DNA of 64,000 bases from Agrypnia vestita (taxonomy: Eukaryota; Arthropoda; Insecta; Trichoptera; Phryganeidae), in NCBI GenBank assembly GCA_016648135.1, contig JADDOH010007958.1, forward strand, positions 86,302 through 150,301. Direction: 5' to 3'. Shown here piece after piece: positions 22,151 to 33,031 of the stretch (its first letter is position 1; the number at the start of each line of letters is the position of its first letter). Under the pieces are notes generated by a model. That model saw nothing but the letters and a program-made list of their open reading frames with translations, did no database searches and was not told the origin of the DNA. The translations under genes and the position numbers were made by a program.

Positions 22151-22980
22151 ATTTGTAAAAATCTCTTCTCTTCCTACAACTATGCATTTATATTTTACGC
22201 ATGGGAAAATATGTATGGTCAGCTGTTAACACACATTTGTTTATTTTACCAGAAATATGAATAGTATTTAAGCTATTTTATTAGAACATTAATTTTGTCA
22301 ATAAAACTAATATTAATGTCTATAACATCAAATAAGTACACATCCACTGTCGGAAATAATGGTTTATTAATATTTATGGTTGTGATAACATTTTACGAAT
22401 TACCTCCGCGTATATTGTACTTTTGGACATAACGTTGTTTAAAACCGTTGTAAAAACATAACGACTGAAACGTACGACTAATCCCCCGCAAGGTGGTATT
22501 ATTTGTCATTTAATACGGATTCGGTAACGACCTGGTTTACCTACATATAACATTTCCTCTCCCTTATTCGCCGCTGCAGATAAGGGCTAGATTGCGGCTC
22601 ATAAGCCGTAAAGATTTAGGGGTCCATATTTTTCGCAGTCGTAATTTTTTAAGCGATATTTATGGTTATCCACACCCCTTTTCTGATTTTCGAGGCCAAC
22701 ACGTCCAAGTCCAAAGTGTTGCCCCAAATTTGATTTATTGTTTTGAGTCAGTTCCGTTCTGTAATTATTTTAAAAATGAGCGAAGAAAGTTCGTTTTGTT
22801 GTAATTATACTTTTTAACTAATGTGACTATTATGATTAATATGTTTCTACCAGCTATCAAAAATGAATTTTTATATTTGAATTTCAGCTTTACATTAATT
22901 ATTTAATAGTTATATATAATATTTTGGGAGAAAGTTTGTGGTTTGACATATTGAAATAAAATAAAACTCGTCAACGTTGT
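22151..22980. other. Noncoding DNA, nothing recognised
   Basis: Around 22570-22740 the composition is less AT-rich (AAGATTTAGGGGTCCATAT), possibly a conserved element. No gene was recognised. Confidence 0.35.
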
Positions 22981-22982
22981 AT

Positions 22983-23058
22983 GAAACCATGAATTTATCA
23001 ATTACTAGTAGTAATCAATAAATTCGAGGTTTCATTCACGTGTTTTTTTTTTTTTTTT
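22983..23058. repeat. Palindrome followed by oligo-T
   Basis: GAAACCATGAATTTAT near 22984 pairs imperfectly with ATAAATTCGAGGTTTC near 23019, across the centre ATTACTAGTAGTAAT. A run of 16 T lies at 23043-23058. It may be a small hairpin element or a minus-strand retroelement tail. Confidence 0.55.
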
Positions 23059-23481
23059 CATATATCAATTCATCACAAAAGAAAAATATTGAGAAATCAA
23101 TCTGAAATGTAAACTTTTACATTAAGGCACCTTACAAAATGAATGAACACGCCGTTTCTGTTAATATTCCTATGATCTCTAATAGCTGAAATTCTACTGA
23201 ATTTGCTTCAGTTTTTCACAAATCGTCAATTAAAAATGTACTTTCACAACAAATAAAATTATCAAGTCGTATTTCTATGTTCACGTGTAAACAGCGCCGT
23301 CTGGTAGCGTTTAGTTTCGTTAGCGTCCTTCCTGATTGAAAAAATATTTTTTGTTGCATTCATACATTTTATAATTTTTTTTATTTAAAAAAGATATCTG
23401 GATACCTTTTTATAGATATCCAGCGAGTATGTTTTAACATTTAATATGTGTGAATACACATGAATAACAAAATGAATATTT

Positions 23482-25014
23482 TTACACAGTATCAGTTTTA
23501 CCTCGTGTTTTATTTTCACCTTTACCGATCCTATACCAGGCGCCTTCAAAATATTTTTGATATTGAAAAGGGACCATCGCGGTACCTTCCGTATGCTCAG
23601 CCAATCCTCCCCATGTAGACTGTAATGTCAAATTATTATATATGTGAGTATGTTCTGCTGATTTTTGTGCAATTGAATTTATTGCAGTGATTATTTTCAT
23701 TTTATTTAACAAATCCTGGAAATATTAAAATATATGTATACGTATATTTTCACGTCTCATTCGTATTCGTTATCTGCGCAATTTTTATTTTATCTATTTA
23801 GTTGAATATATGAATATATTTATCTAACCAGATAATACATATTCTAGTCGCGGATGGTGTCGGATAAATAAAACGAGATTTTTGTAGAAATTCTCAGTTT
23901 TTTTTTAATATACGAAATGCGCACCCATCTCGTCAAGCCTTACACCCGTTGGAATTGGCAGAAACTATACAACGTCGTACATTTTATTTATTTACAATAT
24001 TTGAAAGTGCGTACAAGGAATATATATCACTTCAATATGCAGACTATTTTTCTAAAAAAAAGGGTCGTGTTTTTCCGGCACAAGGATCGAATTTATCTTA
24101 CCGCTGGGCTTCAAGAAAGTCATACATATGAGTATATCTTTTAATAATATGCCTCTACATAACACCAAAAAATATATAAAACATTACATTACTCTGCCGC
24201 ATTATTGTAATATTCAGAATCCAAAATCAAGGTAATGTACGTTGAAATTGATATGTGGAATGCTACCTTGCCTGGTTGCAAAAAGGCTCTCATTATCCTT
24301 TTTTTAAATAGTAGGGTGGATACAGTAATTGTGTAAAGCGCAATAATTGTGAATTTCTGTATAATTATTGTTTATTCATTAAAATTATGTTTCTTCAATC
24401 TATTTTTAAAAAAATAATTGTATTTTTGCTGTCAATATTTCTTTCAATTGTACAATTTACTGTAAAAAAAATATTTTACATGAAAAAGAAACATCAATTA
24501 GAAAAAAATCGGATTTCTCGCAGGAATATTAAAGACAAGATACTAAATTGGTTGATATTTATTCTTTAAATATTATATTTCCAAGCCAATGATAATGAAT
24601 TTTTTGTTAAAAAAAAAGCTAAAATAAATTAATTTTTTTTACGTACCTTTAACGCTGATTTTATGCGACGCCATTTTTTTTCAGGAGACTTATTCTCTTC
24701 CCTTTGGCGCGCAAATTTAGAATCGCCACCCTGACGTCGTTTGTGACAAGCTTTCCTAATCTCTCTTCGCAAGTTTTGAATCGCTTTTTCATTTTCGTCA
24801 TTAGCTTCCAATATAACGTCGCGTTTTTTCTTAATCTTCAGAATTCTCCTACAGTCCCGCCGCTTTGTTCTTCCTCACCTCCGAGTTTCCTTTGTTCAAT
24901 ACATTCGTCTTCAGACGGTCAATCATGTACATTCGGCGCCAATTTCCCGTGAAACTCGTGAATTCGTGAAATGTCCGGGCCGCTCGGAGGCCCGCTCTTA
25001 GGCTCGCTCTTTGA
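23482..25014 (-). pseudogene. Unrecognised spliced gene or decayed gene
   Basis: Three coding-like blocks lie in order on the - strand. Block a (25014-24850) reads SEPKSGPPSGPDISRI, EFHGKLAPNVHD, an in-frame TGA, then PSEDECIEQRKLGGEEEQSG and a stop. A frame change leads to block b (24874-24647), a charged, Lys/Arg/Glu-rich peptide with ILEANDENEKAIQNLRREI and KKWRRIKSALK, ending at the donor AAAG|GTACGT. A 931-bp intron follows, with acceptor TTTCCAG before 23715. Block c (23715-23482) is in the compatible phase 0 and encodes 77 residues (DLLNKMKIITAINS, STWGGLAEHTEG, YFEGAWYRIGKG) plus a stop. I recognise no domain. The splice signals favour a real gene at some time; the stop and frame change favour decay, or a boundary I have misplaced. 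Confidence 0.4.
23716..24646 (-). other. Putative intron of the minus-strand gene
   Basis: It is bounded on the - strand by GTACGT (24646) and TTTCCAG (23716). On the + strand at 23949-24131 it holds a 60-codon frame (ELAETIQRRTFYLF, SLQYADYF, GRVFPAQGSNLSYRW) that I cannot assign. It is otherwise AT-rich. Confidence 0.35.
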
Positions 25015-26720
25015 TTAATATTTAAGTATAATTCTTTTCGGTCTCAATATCGTTCTTTTATAATTAAAACCTACAAACTATTAAATTACTATCTTATTTT
25101 CTCTAGTTATAATAATATTGCGCCGTATCCTTATTATTAATATTTTAATTCAAGTTTTCCTTCAATCTGTATGTATTTTTTTTTTAACTTGTGTAGAAGA
25201 ACTTTAAGTAATTTAATTTTTTTTATATAACAGAAAATAAATAGTGTGTTTGATATCATTATCTTAGCTGAAGTGATTTCGTACATTGTTCCTACCCAAA
25301 TTATTTTCCTACACAAAAACTGTTTTATGGAAATGTTTCTCCAACAGGCTATATTTACGAACGTGTGCATAGATTTCACCTCTGGAACACGTTTCTCTAT
25401 ATATAATACCATTGTTCTATGCTCAAATAGTATAGCATTTAAATCTTTCAGTGTTTAACCTACATTTCTGATTTTGCATAATTTTATTTTCAATGCTTTT
25501 TTATTATTATCAAAAAGTTATTAAGAGTCATGTAGCGCGGACACCTGTGCATGTAAAGTATGCACATAAATAAAATTAATTATATATTGGGGTTAGCTTG
25601 TTCCGAGACATTGAGATTAATAAAATATGTGAAAATAAATAAATCAAATAAAATACAAAATTTTGATTGAAAACTAGAATTCTTCTATAGAATAAATTTG
25701 CAAATGAGCACGATGATACACATTTATACAATTTTAAAGCGACTTGATATGTAAAACTGTAGAAAGTATATAAAAATAAACTGGGTTGATATGGTCACGA
25801 TTCGAATGCAAAAGGAAAATGAAATCTTCAATTCCGAAAATTACAATATTTTACCAATATCTTGAGAAATCGGAAAAATAACAGATCCTGCCTCCTCATC
25901 ATTCAAGGCAATATTGCTTGCAGAAAAGGCCATGCAAGACGGATAATACTTGGCTAAAGAATTTAAGGCAGTTCAGGAAGTACACAGACGAAATGGTTCC
26001 GGGAAAATTACATTTCGTTTTATAACTTAGCCTTGATTAATTTAGATGAACGTTTTAAGAATTCGTATTACAGAGTTAAATTCTTCAACAAATTTTAATA
26101 TTGTATTTTCTGATATTAGTCGATAAGCATATTTTTGGTTCAAGGACTTGAATAGTATATCTAAGACAGTCCGCAGGATTGCTCCCGTGGAATTCGTATG
26201 TGAATTGAATCTTGAATGCGTGCGGAACACAATGTTCCGAAGGTTCCTTTTATTTCCCTCCGCTGAAACGGAAGGATGCGGAAAATGTAAGCCTTTATAG
26301 GGTGCTTGATCCATATTTGTAGGCATAGAAAAATCTCTCGTACATTCCTTGAAAACGGTGCCTTATTTCCATGAGGGGATGAGTGTCGGTCGTTGAAACA
26401 TCCATTTTTATATTTTAGTTATATCTAAGTATATGTTACAACGATAAAATGTATTTTCAGATATGTATGTAAACAACAGCAGGCCTAATAGGGCGTTAAA
26501 CGAGGTATCTAAAGGCGTAATTTAATTTTGAGCGTTTTTTCGAGCTCGATAAAAAAATATTTTTACCATTCATTTTTTTACAGTATATTTATTGATGTTT
26601 TAAAAATATACAAAAAAAAAATTAATAAGTTATATGCTGGTAAAGTTGGGGGTAAAGGGGGTGTATAAATTCTTAAGATAAAGAATATGAACTAAGACCT
26701 ATAGAGGGTTATATGAACTC
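25015..26720. other. Noncoding DNA, nothing firmly recognised
   Basis: AT-rich. The minus-strand frame 26042-26326 (94 codons) begins near a less AT-rich patch but shows no family motif or splice context, so I leave it out. Confidence 0.4.
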
Positions 26721-26728
26721 AGTATATA

Positions 26729-26776
26729 TTTAACCCTGATGAAGGCTCAGCTGTGAGCTGAAACTAGTTGGTAATA
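26729..26776 (+). ncRNA. Type I hammerhead ribozyme-like motif (HHR-2)
   Basis: CTGATGA is at 26736-26742. Stem II is A-T, G-C, a bulged G, then CTCA/TGAG with loop GCTG (26743-26759). GAAA is at 26760-26763, then C-TA-G closes stem III, with the cleavage triplet GTT at 26767-26769. Stem I pairs C26735-G26770, C26734-G26771 and A26733-T26772, then continues with mismatches. The bulged G after the first stem II pair is shared with HHR-1. The following AATAAAGTGGTGTCAAAC resembles the sequence after HHR-1 (GCAAAGTGGTTAATCC), so both probably derive from one Penelope-like family. Confidence 0.55.
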
Positions 26777-27704
26777 ATTCAATAAAGTGGTGTCAAACAA
26801 ATTTATATTTTACCTAAAGCAAAATGATTTTGTGGTGACATTGTTAATATTCATATAATTATAATACTTTATTTTCACATAGGTTAAAAATACTAATATG
26901 TTTGGAGCCAATGGTCCATTCACCATGATACGAGTACTATTTTCAACAATTTAGTTGCGAAACAAAGAATATTTTTTTAATTATATAAATATTTATTATT
27001 TTATCTCTATTATATTTTCTTCTTCCTGCAAATATAATTAAAATGTAGAACTAACACACTGAAATAATCGCTGTATTTAATTGATAATTCTGTATTAATA
27101 TGAAATAATTTAATTGGTTGGATTGGGAAATAAATTATTTTTGCAGATTTTCCTTTCTTGAAACGTGTCTCCAATTTGAGGAATTACTAACGGTTGATTG
27201 CCAATAAATCTTATTAAGAAGCAAGTCGTGAAACATTGACGAGTAATTTTCAATTAAGTGATTTTCCTCTTTTTTACGAATTTTAACAAAACATATATTA
27301 CTCGTAAAGGGAGGAAAATAATAATTAAATACTGGAGCGAAGTTATTTTTTTGTTTTAGAAATTTGGTTGGAATAAAATATTACTCAGCTACCTACATAG
27401 TTTATCAGTTTTTTTACTTAACGATATTCAGGACACAATTACCTCGAAATTGTTAACATGTTTTGTTTTCATACATTCGTTTTATTATCCAGAATTATCA
27501 ATGATATGTTTCTAATGAACTCACGTTTTATTGTGATGTTATAGAATATAGTTCTTTGATAATAAGAACCAATGAGATAAATCGCTTAGAAATATGAATA
27601 AATAAAATCTATTTATTAAAAAATAAGGTAATAAAATTGAGTTATCATTTACACTAATTTAACTATCTTGTCGAATCTCCGACTTTGTGTAGGTTCCATT
27701 TTAT
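26777..27704. other. Noncoding DNA, nothing recognised
   Basis: AT-rich. The first 50 bases may belong to the element that carries HHR-2. No gene was recognised. Confidence 0.4.
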
Positions 27705-27900
27705 GATTAAACTAGCTGTAATCCGTCAAAAACGACGGTGTAATAAGTATTTATTTATTTACATAAAAAGAAAAGAAAAAAAGGGGAAAAAATTACGTCC
27801 AAATTAAAAGAAAAATACTACAATGAAATTACGGACATTACACGTAGTTACGGGGACAGATAGACAGACAGACAACGAAATTATTATAATTGGGATTGAG
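27705..27900 (+). repeat. Dispersed repeat D, copy 1
   Basis: It begins near AAACTAGCTGTAATCCGTCA and ends with GACAGACAGACAACGAAATT. The reverse complement of 30797-31081 has the same two ends, AAACTAGCCGTTCACCCGT and ACAGACAACGAAATTATTAT, so these are two inverted copies of one family. Insect retroposons often carry such ACTAGC and ACAGACAGACA words, but I cannot assign the class. Confidence 0.6.
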
Positions 27901-28019
27901 ATAAAAATGGATGGAAAATTTAGAATATTTTTGGAGATTTGAAAACGACGGGTTTTGTATATATATTTTTTCTGTACATAGGTACCTACCTAGATTCTTT
28001 TGTATCTTTCTCTAATATA

Positions 28020-28210
28020 TTTTGACTATCACGCCGTTTCTCCGCAAGGTTGTTCAGAGAGGATAGAACGCCACACTATTCTATTGCTATAGTTCAACCA
28101 CATACATACATATTCTCATTCACGCTCTTCGATTGCTGAAGCTTTTAACAGGGCCGTTCTCCTATATTTAGTTCATCTGATCGTATAAAGTCTTTTGCGA
28201 ACGCCCTCTT
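28020..28210 (-). pseudogene. LINE C-terminal scrap (SAYP-G-TA family)
   Basis: The - strand gives RTALLKASAIEERE then NRIVWRSILSEQPCGETA and a stop. Position by position it parallels 32870-33031 (GPVKSRSNNRRTCM ... DRKVCRSIHSAYPFGETA). One in-frame stop interrupts it. It is a 5-prime-truncated non-LTR remnant. Confidence 0.7.
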
Positions 28211-29815
28211 CATACATATTTATTTTATGCTTGCTTCATATCATTTTAATATTTGACTAGTTGAATAACAGTGTTCATAAAACTCGTATCTTTTTCTTTC
28301 AAAATGTAAAATTATCACTCTTCTTACGTTTCATTCTGTTCACGTCTCTTACTTGCGGAATAATTTTCAATTTGATTTTCGCGTTCTTTTGACATTTTCA
28401 AATCCCTCATTTCAGCAAATGACATTACCTTCTCAGGGTTCAAACTAAGAATTCCATTATATCCACTCGGCGCTCAAGTTTCCTTTCGACTTATTTTCAG
28501 CTCAGCAAGTGCACTCACTGATGATAAGAATTTCAAGTTTTCTGTAATATCCCGTAATAACTTGAAGATGGAAAGAAGTTGCATGCTAAAAATATGTTAA
28601 TTGGTCACGTATGGTTAATAACATAATGTTCTTTCAGTTACGCTTTCGCAATTAGTATTCATTTTTTCGTACGGTCCAAAACGCGTTCATATTTCTTTAT
28701 TTGTTAGTAAAGAGATATTGATTTTTTCAAACGCTAGATTCTCCACTAGATCCTTACCCATTCTGGAAAACATCGCGTAGTTTAAGTTCATCAATCGTTT
28801 AAGCTAATAAGCTGAATAAGAATTTACAGTACGGCTTTAGTTTAAAATAAATTAAAATGCAGTTGTTAGAATAAATCTAAAAATATCAGACGTAAAAGAG
28901 CTTTTCTAAAAAAATTTTTTTTAAAAAAACACGCCACGGGATGCGGTGGAGTGAAAAACAATTTTGAAAGTGAAAAGCGATTATTTTTGGAGCAATTGTA
29001 TCTTTGGTAGGCTCTGGTTTTGAGTTGTTTTCTGTATGTGAGTTACCTTGAACCATTTTTTCTATGGTCGCATCGGAACGAACGGGTTTTGATTCACGCG
29101 CAAGTCAAAAATTAAACACTGACTCATTTTTGTGTATTTCATAGCGATAGAGAGCCCAGAGTCGGAAGCATTATCGAAAGAATTTGTCCCGACAATTACG
29201 TTACATTAGGTATACATATAAAGTATTTAAAAAATGATACGTCATGGAGGAAGAACCTTTTATGTCATGATATTGCAATAAATAAAAATTAAAAATTGAA
29301 ACATAATGTTAATGGTATAGGTGAGACAGAGAGGGCAGGTTCTTTTGAAATTTCGGGACATTTACCTAAATTGTACTAAACGTTTTATAGGTTTATGGTC
29401 ACTAAATGCAGTACAAGAAAGCTTTTTTTTTTTAAATATACCGTCCTTGTAAATGCTCGTGTGTTGTGAGGTAGTTGTTTGTAAAATCTCTGTCCCAATA
29501 AGCTGAACTATCTTGCTTCAAATGTTGTATGTCCAAATATTTGTGAAGTCGTTCATTACGCGTGTCTAATTAAGGTTGAATGTGCGTCTGTTTGTATGTA
29601 GCATAGCATGGTAGACGGAGTTAAGGAATGGTCGCTCAGACGATTAAGGCGTACAGAACGTACATACATAAGGATTTTCCTAATATTAAAATTATTTTCT
29701 TACTATCGAAATCGAGAACACATAAATTCAGAATGCACCATTTGCGCGTTCGTATTTTGCGCATTTGAAAGAACCCCTATGTATTGTTTAATCGCACTAA
29801 ATCGCCATACAGGAT
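28211..29815. other. Long stretch without a recognised gene
   Basis: AT-rich with oligo-T/A runs near 28905-28930 and 29425. Nothing could be supported. Confidence 0.4.
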
Positions 29816-29817
29816 AT

Positions 29818-29900
29818 CGCCTCTCCCCCGAGACTCGAACCGAACGAACAGCGGCGACCCTCTCCACTAACAACGATCATAAAAGTCAAGCTTAATGTAT
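29818..29900 (-). repeat. Possible tRNA-like SINE fragment
   Basis: On the - strand GGTTCGAGTCT matches the pol III B box at 10 of 11 positions. About 30 bases upstream a weak A-box-like GTTGTTAGTGG lies in the expected orientation. No tail or second copy is seen, so this is tentative. Confidence 0.35.
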
Positions 29901-30017
29901 TACCGGCGCGTTTTGTTTTACACCGGAGTGCAAAAGTCCGGGTACGCCACAAAAAGTCTAAATAATACGAATCTAACAGAGTTTAGTTAAATTTGTAAAA
30001 ACCACTACCAGATTTTA

Positions 30018-30059
30018 GGTCTACCGGTTTCGAGACGCACCCGTCTCTTCGTCAGGACC
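30018..30059 (-). ncRNA. Type I hammerhead ribozyme-like motif (HHR-3)
   Basis: Read on the - strand, stem I GGTC (30059-30056) pairs perfectly with GACC (30021-30018). The core is CTGACGA (30055-30049); core position 7 is known to vary, so C is acceptable there. Stem II is a perfect 6-bp GAGACG/CGTCTC. GAAAC (30031-30027) follows, then a CG loop and the triplet GTA (30024-30022). This is the cleanest of the three motifs. The downstream minus-strand words AGTGGTTTTTACAAATTTAAC resemble those after HHR-2. Confidence 0.6.
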
Positions 30060-30790
30060 AACACTACACTACTACGTTCACAACACTATACACCACAACC
30101 ATAGTATTGTTAACTTTTCACCAATATTTATCACTTCATATAAATATATATAAACTTTATATCTACACGTTAAATGTATTTTTCATAAGTATTCTTAACA
30201 AAAAAAGCCCTAATACCTATATTTATATTTTGATTTATTTCTTTTTATAAACTATCTGCCTATATTATCCTTCACTTTAAAAAAAAATCTAACACAACCA
30301 TAATGTAATAGTGAAGTAGCGAATTTGTCTCTTTGATATGTTGTTGGAGAGATCAAAGCGAAATATGTACCTTCACGAAATAAATAAATAAGTTTTCTTA
30401 TTTATTCAAAAGTATCTTCATTACATCAAATAATATCTGGTTTGGAGCGATAGAACATTTTTTAGAGCAAAAAAATCCCTATGAGAAATAGCAAATCTAT
30501 AATCAATATTATGCATCTCCTCAATAGCAATTCAATTCAATCCTCCACCATAACTCAACCGTCTATGTACAGTGAAAAGGACCCACCACATAGACAGAGC
30601 CATTTTATGAGTAATATCTCTCTTATCAGCCCTACACTTTCGCTACCCAATTCAGCTTTTTTTATGCTAAGGTGGTTATCCTCCCCGCGCCACTTAAATT
30701 CGTATGAATGTAAACAGCTCGGGGAGGCGTCCACACAAAACCCCTTCACTGCCACCTCGGTGCAAAGAAGATGAGGGGGAAACCATAGTT
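30060..30790. other. Noncoding DNA, nothing firmly recognised
   Basis: Open frames at 30481-30774 (+) and 30555-30755 (-) shadow each other in a less AT-rich patch. Neither shows a family motif. It could be transposon-derived. Confidence 0.35.
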
Positions 30791-30796
30791 TTTCTG

Positions 30797-31081
30797 AATA
30801 TAATAATTTCGTTGTCTGTCGGTCCGTAACATTCTAGAATTACAACTTTAGATAATTACAGTGTTACACGCAATCAGCGCGCGGCTCAGGTGAACACGAA
30901 AGGCTCACCCCACCAAATTACACGGTCTTGATATTTATATATTATTATTTTTATTATATTTAGTTTGAGGTTTAAGCGAATAAAGCCAATTTTAAAAACA
31001 AATGGTTTTCTATTCACGAATTTTTAGTTTCAAAATCCTACATTTGTTATGTCCCGTGATTTTTCACGGGTGAACGGCTAG
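30797..31081 (-). repeat. Dispersed repeat D, copy 2 (inverted)
   Basis: The reverse complement matches repeat D copy 1 (27705-27900) at both ends. A small hairpin, CCCGTGATTTTTCACGGG (31051-31068), lies near its start and corresponds to CCGTCAAAAACGACGG in copy 1. The hairpin is therefore conserved in shape but not in sequence. Confidence 0.6.
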
Positions 31082-31820
31082 TTTGTTTATTGAATATAGC
31101 CGAGATACCGTCTGTGTACAATCAAATTATATGCTTGAAGAGACTTATACTTAATTTGTTTTTTTTTCTAAGGTGTCGCCAGTCTTGCGCACGGTACTGT
31201 GTTTAATCCGCCACGAGCGGTGGAAAGTTGGGAATATTGCGGGAAATGTTCGTCAACAATGTTCCCCACCAAACAACCCTCTCCCGCTCCAGACATATTT
31301 GAGGGATGAAAAAAAAAGGGAAATTATTTCTTCTCTCTTCAAGGCCATTTGTACGTGGGCCGTTCGCAAGCTCATCACTTCAGGACGGTTCGCCGAATTA
31401 TCGGGATTTATTGGATCCCCCGATTCCCTTTGAGGCGTTCGGATGAATAATCCCGAGTAATCGCGTACCTACGCACACAGGAGGCATTCTTTCTTTCTGC
31501 GCACGTAGGCAAATCCATTATTATATGTTACTTTATACATTATACTCGAACTTACCCGAACTCGAATCTTGCGGAATATATTTTAAACCTTCTTTGTCGT
31601 CATTATTTCAATGTTGTACAATAGTCTCCCTTTTAATTCATCGTAATTTAGTCGTGCCGTGCGATAGGGGCGGCTATATCTATAGCGTACACGCTTATCC
31701 CGCGGGATTGTATCAGCAAGCCTTATCACGCATGTATTGTTTTGAGCGTTAAAAGATTCATTTTCAAATGACGTCACTAATTCAATTTCTTTATTTGTTT
31801 ATTACTACTCTTATTAATTA
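31082..31820. other. Noncoding DNA with moderately GC-rich patch
   Basis: 31170-31500 is less AT-rich and carries an 86-codon frame without recognisable motifs. It may be conserved noncoding sequence. Nothing else was recognised. Confidence 0.35.
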
Positions 31821-31822
31821 TT

Positions 31823-31864
31823 AATTACTACTCTACAAATTAATAATTTTGTAGAGTAGTAATT
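31823..31864. repeat. Perfect 17-bp hairpin
   Basis: The arms 31823-31839 (AATTACTACTCTACAAA) and 31848-31864 are perfect complements around an 8-base loop. A partial direct copy, ATTACTACTCT, lies at 31801. Confidence 0.8.
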
Positions 31865-32760
31865 ACTAATAATCATCTACACTTAATTATATACTAAATT
31901 ATATTGTTGTCTTTAAATAAATATCTTGTAAATAAATAGTCGACTATTTTCAAACAGGTAATCCCTAGTTGGGCAGTCGAACTGTAATACAATTTTTTTT
32001 TAAAGATATGAATAAAAAAACTATTATTATTATTATCTCCTGTAATCAGAAATAACCAACTTACCATCGCGTGGGGGTACATAGACAGAAAATACACATT
32101 GCGCCACATATAACTTTTCATGCAAGCTCATTCTCATTCTGCCATATACACTCGATTCATGTAATTTCGTACCCTTTTCTTCTTATTTAATTTATTTATT
32201 CGTTCTGATCTTTTGTAATCGTATTTATTCTCTTTAGGATATACGATTGTTAAAACCATCTGTTCTTCTAGCAATTGGAAGATATATTTATCTTAGTTCT
32301 AAGATGGATGTTTGTGTGTGCGTCATGATTTCGCTGGTTATATTTTTTGGTTTTGATTAATCTCAATTTTTCTCGGACGGCTTTTATCTCTTGATATTGC
32401 TATTATATATGTTAGATATTGGTCGATTCTTGTAGATCTGTATTCGTAGATGTAATACATTTCCACATATTCGCCGCTTTGAGAATCGAGCAAAGCTTTT
32501 TGGTAAATGATTAACTTTATTTGGAAATAGTTATCAACACTTTATTATATCAGAACTCACTAGAATTTTCGCGCCCGAAAATGATCTCTTCGTATTATGT
32601 TACTCGCTGATCGCGGTTTTAACTTCGCCTGGCATGCGGTGTTCATCACTGTTCCACACGTTTCTACGTCGTTCGAAGACACTCTGACTCTACTGGGCTG
32701 TAGGCTTATGTTTCGGTTTCCTTTATCTAGCAGCCAAGATAATTAAATTTTTCCTACCCT
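31865..32760. other. Noncoding DNA, nothing recognised
   Basis: No gene, RNA or paired repeat could be supported. Confidence 0.4.
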
Positions 32761-32761
32761 C

Positions 32762-33031
32762 GTGACTATGATTTTGTCTGTTTATCTTCATCCCGTGTAC
32801 CTGAAATTAAAAATGAAACGTTGGAAAGGCAAGAATAGAGGGCATCCGCGAAAGACCTGGCACGATCAGATACTACAAGTATTTGAGGATGGCCCTGTTA
32901 AAAGCCGTAGCAACAACCGTAGAACTTGTATGAGAAGATGTATGAATGTGTCCGAAGCAAAAGTGGTGTGCCAAGATAGAAAAGTGTGTCGTTCAATCCA
33001 CTCTGCCTACCCCTTCGGGGAAACGGCGTGA
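32762..33031 (+). pseudogene. LINE C-terminal fragment (SAYP-G-TA family), open tail
   Basis: An open tail of about 89 codons reads KRWKGKNRGHPRKTWHDQI, then RTCMRRCMNVSEAK, DRKVCRSIHSAYPFGETA and stop. GxPRKTWxDQI is the basic linker found near the C-terminus of many insect endonuclease-reverse-transcriptase LINEs. No reverse transcriptase catalytic motif is present, so it is a 5-prime-truncated copy. Relatives in the window lie at 19880 (+) and 28020 (-). Confidence 0.75.

Noticed and set aside
26042..26326. 94-codon minus-strand frame
   Set aside because: No homology recognised and no exon signals; length is within what chance gives in 64 kb.
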